Positions 5,499-7,426 of a stretch of DNA of 7,426 nucleotides are shown here, piece after piece. This DNA comes from Fervidobacterium sp. (GTDB taxonomy: Bacteria; Thermotogota; Thermotogae; Thermotogales; Fervidobacteriaceae): assembly GCA_003526765.1 (NCBI GenBank), contig DPXZ01000065.1:1-7426 (forward strand), in the 5' to 3' direction. The notes beneath the pieces were generated by a model. It was not told the DNA's origin and made no database searches. It was given only the letters and a program-made list of their open reading frames with translations. The stretch's first letter is position 1. Every line of letters begins with the position of its first letter. The position numbers and the translations under genes were made by a program.

Positions 5499-7426
5499 GT
5501 GAGGTTCATGACTAGTGAGGAGATAAGAGAGGAATATCTGAGCTTTTTTGAAAAAAAGGGGCACAAGAGGTTACCGAGTGCTTCTTTGATACCCGATGAT
5601 CCACAGCTTATGTTCACAGTTGCAGGTATGGTACCATTCAAACCGATATTTTGGGGAAAAGTTGATCCAGTTTACTTGAGGGCAACAACTTGCCAAAAAT
5701 GCGTTAGGACAAACGATATAGAAAACGTGGGAAGAACGCCACGGCATCATACGTTTTTCGAGATGCTGGGCAATTTTTCATTCGGAGATTATTTTAAAAA
5801 AGAAGCGATCGAGTGGGCTTGGGAATTTGTTACACAAGTTCTTGGCATGCCAGAAGAGAAACTTTGGGTCTCCATCTATCAAGATGATGACGTCTCATTC
5901 GACATTTGGGAGAGCTTGGGTGTACCGGCTCACAAGATATTGAGACTGGGAAAAGATGACAATTTCTGGGGGCCAGCCGGTCCAACGGGACCTTGCGGAC
6001 CTTGTTCAGAGATATTCTACGATACTGGGAGAGAAGAAAAGGCACCGGAAGGTGAAGAACCGACGCCAGCAAATACAGATGGACGTTTCATTGAGATATG
6101 GAATTTGGTTTTCACAGAATTCTACCAAGATGAAGAAGGGAATTTGCATCCGTTACCGAGAAAGAACATCGATACCGGTGCAGGACTTGAAAGAATATCC
6201 GCAATGATGCAAGGTGTGTATTGGAATTTTGACACCGATTTGTTCATACCAATCATCGAGAATATTGAAAATGTGCTTAACGTGAAATACAAGCAAGATT
6301 CCAATAAAGACATATCAATAAGAGTGATTGCAGACCATGTCAGGTCAGTGACGTTCATGATTTCTGATGGAGTGCTTCCATCAAATGAAGGTAGAGGTTA
6401 CGTGGTAAGGAGAATACTCAGAAGGGCATTACGCCACGGTACATTACTCGGTGCGAAGGAACCATTCCTATACAAAATAGTCGATAGCGTTGTGAAAAAG
6501 ATGGGCAAAGTATATCCGGAAATTGTAGAAAAGCAAGCATTTGTCGAAAACATCGTTAGAAATGAAGAACTCAGATTCATAAATAACCTTTCAAGAGGAT
6601 TAGACCTCATTCAGAAGATAATCGCAACAAACGGAAAAATAACATCCGAAGATGCATTCAGACTGTACGATACATATGGATTCCCAATCGATATACTGAG
6701 AGATATTGCGCGGGAAAATGGTTATGACCTAGACGAAAAGAGTTTTGAAAGATATCTTCAAGAACAAAGGGAAAGATCCAGAAAGGCACAAGGTGAGGTT
6801 GAATTTGCGCAGAGAAGTGGTTATGAGAATTTAGGTTTGGAAAGCGTTTTTGTAGGTTATGATACAATGAAATCGGAGGCGACAATTCAAAAAATAAAAG
6901 TCAAAGAAGCATTTGTGGGTGCTGCAAACGATTGCGAGTGTGAGATAGTTTTAGATGTAACACCATTTTATGCAGAAAAAGGTGGACAGGTTGCTGACAT
7001 TGGAAATATTTACAATGCAGTTGGTAATTTCAAAGTAGAGCACACGTATTCACCTGTTGAAAATGTAATCGTACATAGAGGTAAGCTCACTGGAAAACTA
7101 TCAGTCGGTGACAAGGTTATTGCTCAAGTTGACGAAGAGACGCGCAAGGCAACTATGAGAAATCACACTGCCACGCATCTACTTCATGCAGCGTTAAGAA
7201 ACGTTTTGGGGAGTCATGTGAGACAAGCTGGATCTCTCGTAGAACCATCGAGGCTAAGATTTGACTTTACACACTACAATTCCCTTACAGGAGAAGAAAT
7301 CAAGAAAGTGGAAGACATAGTCAATAGAATTATTTTGACAGCCCACCCGGTTGTAACAGAAGTTAAAAGCTACGATGAAGCAGTTAAGGAAGGGGCAATG
7401 GCATTATTCGATGAAAAGTACGGCGA
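5499..7426 (+). CDS. alaS: Alanyl-tRNA synthetase, 3'-truncated by the window
   Basis: AlaRS charges tRNA(Ala) in the cytoplasm and hydrolyses mischarged Ser/Gly-tRNA. The frame is open from GTG 5499 to the last base: 642 codons of an expected ~860-880. Class II aminoacylation motifs are [16 protein letters not shown] (63-78), [18 protein letters not shown] (82-99, motif 2), [17 protein letters not shown] (156-172), IEIWNLVF (198-205), GAGLERI (227-233, motif 3 type) and [15 protein letters not shown] (295-309). The linker carries RLYDTYGFP (388-396). The editing domain shows [10 protein letters not shown] (491-500) and the zinc-binding HTATHLLH (556-563). The second half of the zinc site (CxxxH) and the C-terminal C-Ala domain lie beyond the edge. 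A residue count without any stop or frame break argues that the gene is intact. It is 69 bases after cdsA and may have its own promoter or be read through from the operon. Confidence 0.97.
   Translation, partial: MRFMTSEEIREEYLSFFEKKGHKRLPSASLIPDDPQLMFTVAGMVPFKPIFWGKVDPVYLRATTCQKCVRTNDIENVGRTPRHHTFFEMLGNFSFGDYFKKEAIEWAWEFVTQVLGMPEEKLWVSIYQDDDVSFDIWESLGVPAHKILRLGKDDNFWGPAGPTGPCGPCSEIFYDTGREEKAPEGEEPTPANTDGRFIEIWNLVFTEFYQDEEGNLHPLPRKNIDTGAGLERISAMMQGVYWNFDTDLFIPIIENIENVLNVKYKQDSNKDISIRVIADHVRSVTFMISDGVLPSNEGRGYVVRRILRRALRHGTLLGAKEPFLYKIVDSVVKKMGKVYPEIVEKQAFVENIVRNEELRFINNLSRGLDLIQKIIATNGKITSEDAFRLYDTYGFPIDILRDIARENGYDLDEKSFERYLQEQRERSRKAQGEVEFAQRSGYENLGLESVFVGYDTMKSEATIQKIKVKEAFVGAANDCECEIVLDVTPFYAEKGGQVADIGNIYNAVGNFKVEHTYSPVENVIVHRGKLTGKLSVGDKVIAQVDEETRKATMRNHTATHLLHAALRNVLGSHVRQAGSLVEPSRLRFDFTHYNSLTGEEIKKVEDIVNRIILTAHPVVTEVKSYDEAVKEGAMALFDEKYG

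Noticed and set aside
7399..7426. MALFDEKYG instead of MALFGEKY in AlaRS
   Set aside because: Gly/Asp variation at this site is, as I recall, common among AlaRS of many phyla, so it is not unusual.

Overview
The window looks like chromosomal DNA of a thermophilic bacterium of the Thermotogota, most likely near Fervidobacterium or Thermosipho. This rests on the AT-rich composition, very strong GGAGG/GGAGGTG ribosome binding sites, frequent TTG and GTG starts, lysine/glutamate-rich proteins, and remembered family resemblance of the GlgC and IspF sequences. The genus is an inference.

All seven genes lie on the + strand and are tightly packed; no intergenic gap exceeds 69 bases. From left to right: (1) the 3' part of glgC, ADP-glucose pyrophosphorylase, with its first ~25 codons cut off by the window edge; (2) a palindrome followed by a T-run, a probable weak terminator; (3) a 326-residue protein of unknown function with one C-terminal membrane anchor; (4) a two-domain protein joining a degenerate GNAT-acetyltransferase-like domain to the MEP-pathway enzyme IspF; (5) frr, ribosome recycling factor; (6) uppS, undecaprenyl diphosphate synthase, overlapping frr by one base; (7) cdsA, CDP-diglyceride synthase, 2 bases after uppS; (8) a 69-base gap with an 11-bp direct repeat and a weak promoter candidate; (9) alaS, alanyl-tRNA synthetase, starting with GTG and cut by the right edge after 642 codons.

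The genes from ispF to cdsA form a plausible operon linking isoprenoid supply to its use. IspF makes the cyclic intermediate leading to IPP and DMAPP, UppS builds the C55 lipid carrier for cell-wall synthesis, CdsA makes CDP-diacylglycerol for phospholipids, and frr is the usual translation gene in such frr-uppS-cdsA clusters. Compared with the common pyrH-frr-uppS-cdsA-dxr order, a GNAT-IspF gene precedes frr and alaS follows cdsA.

Most of the window is housekeeping DNA. I see no mobile element, CRISPR array, tRNA/rRNA gene or defence system. The points worth a second look are the GNAT-IspF fusion with a rewritten nucleotide-binding loop, the unknown tail-anchored protein, an Asp-to-His change in the CdsA signature, and two small non-coding structures (the post-glgC palindrome and the pre-alaS direct repeat).
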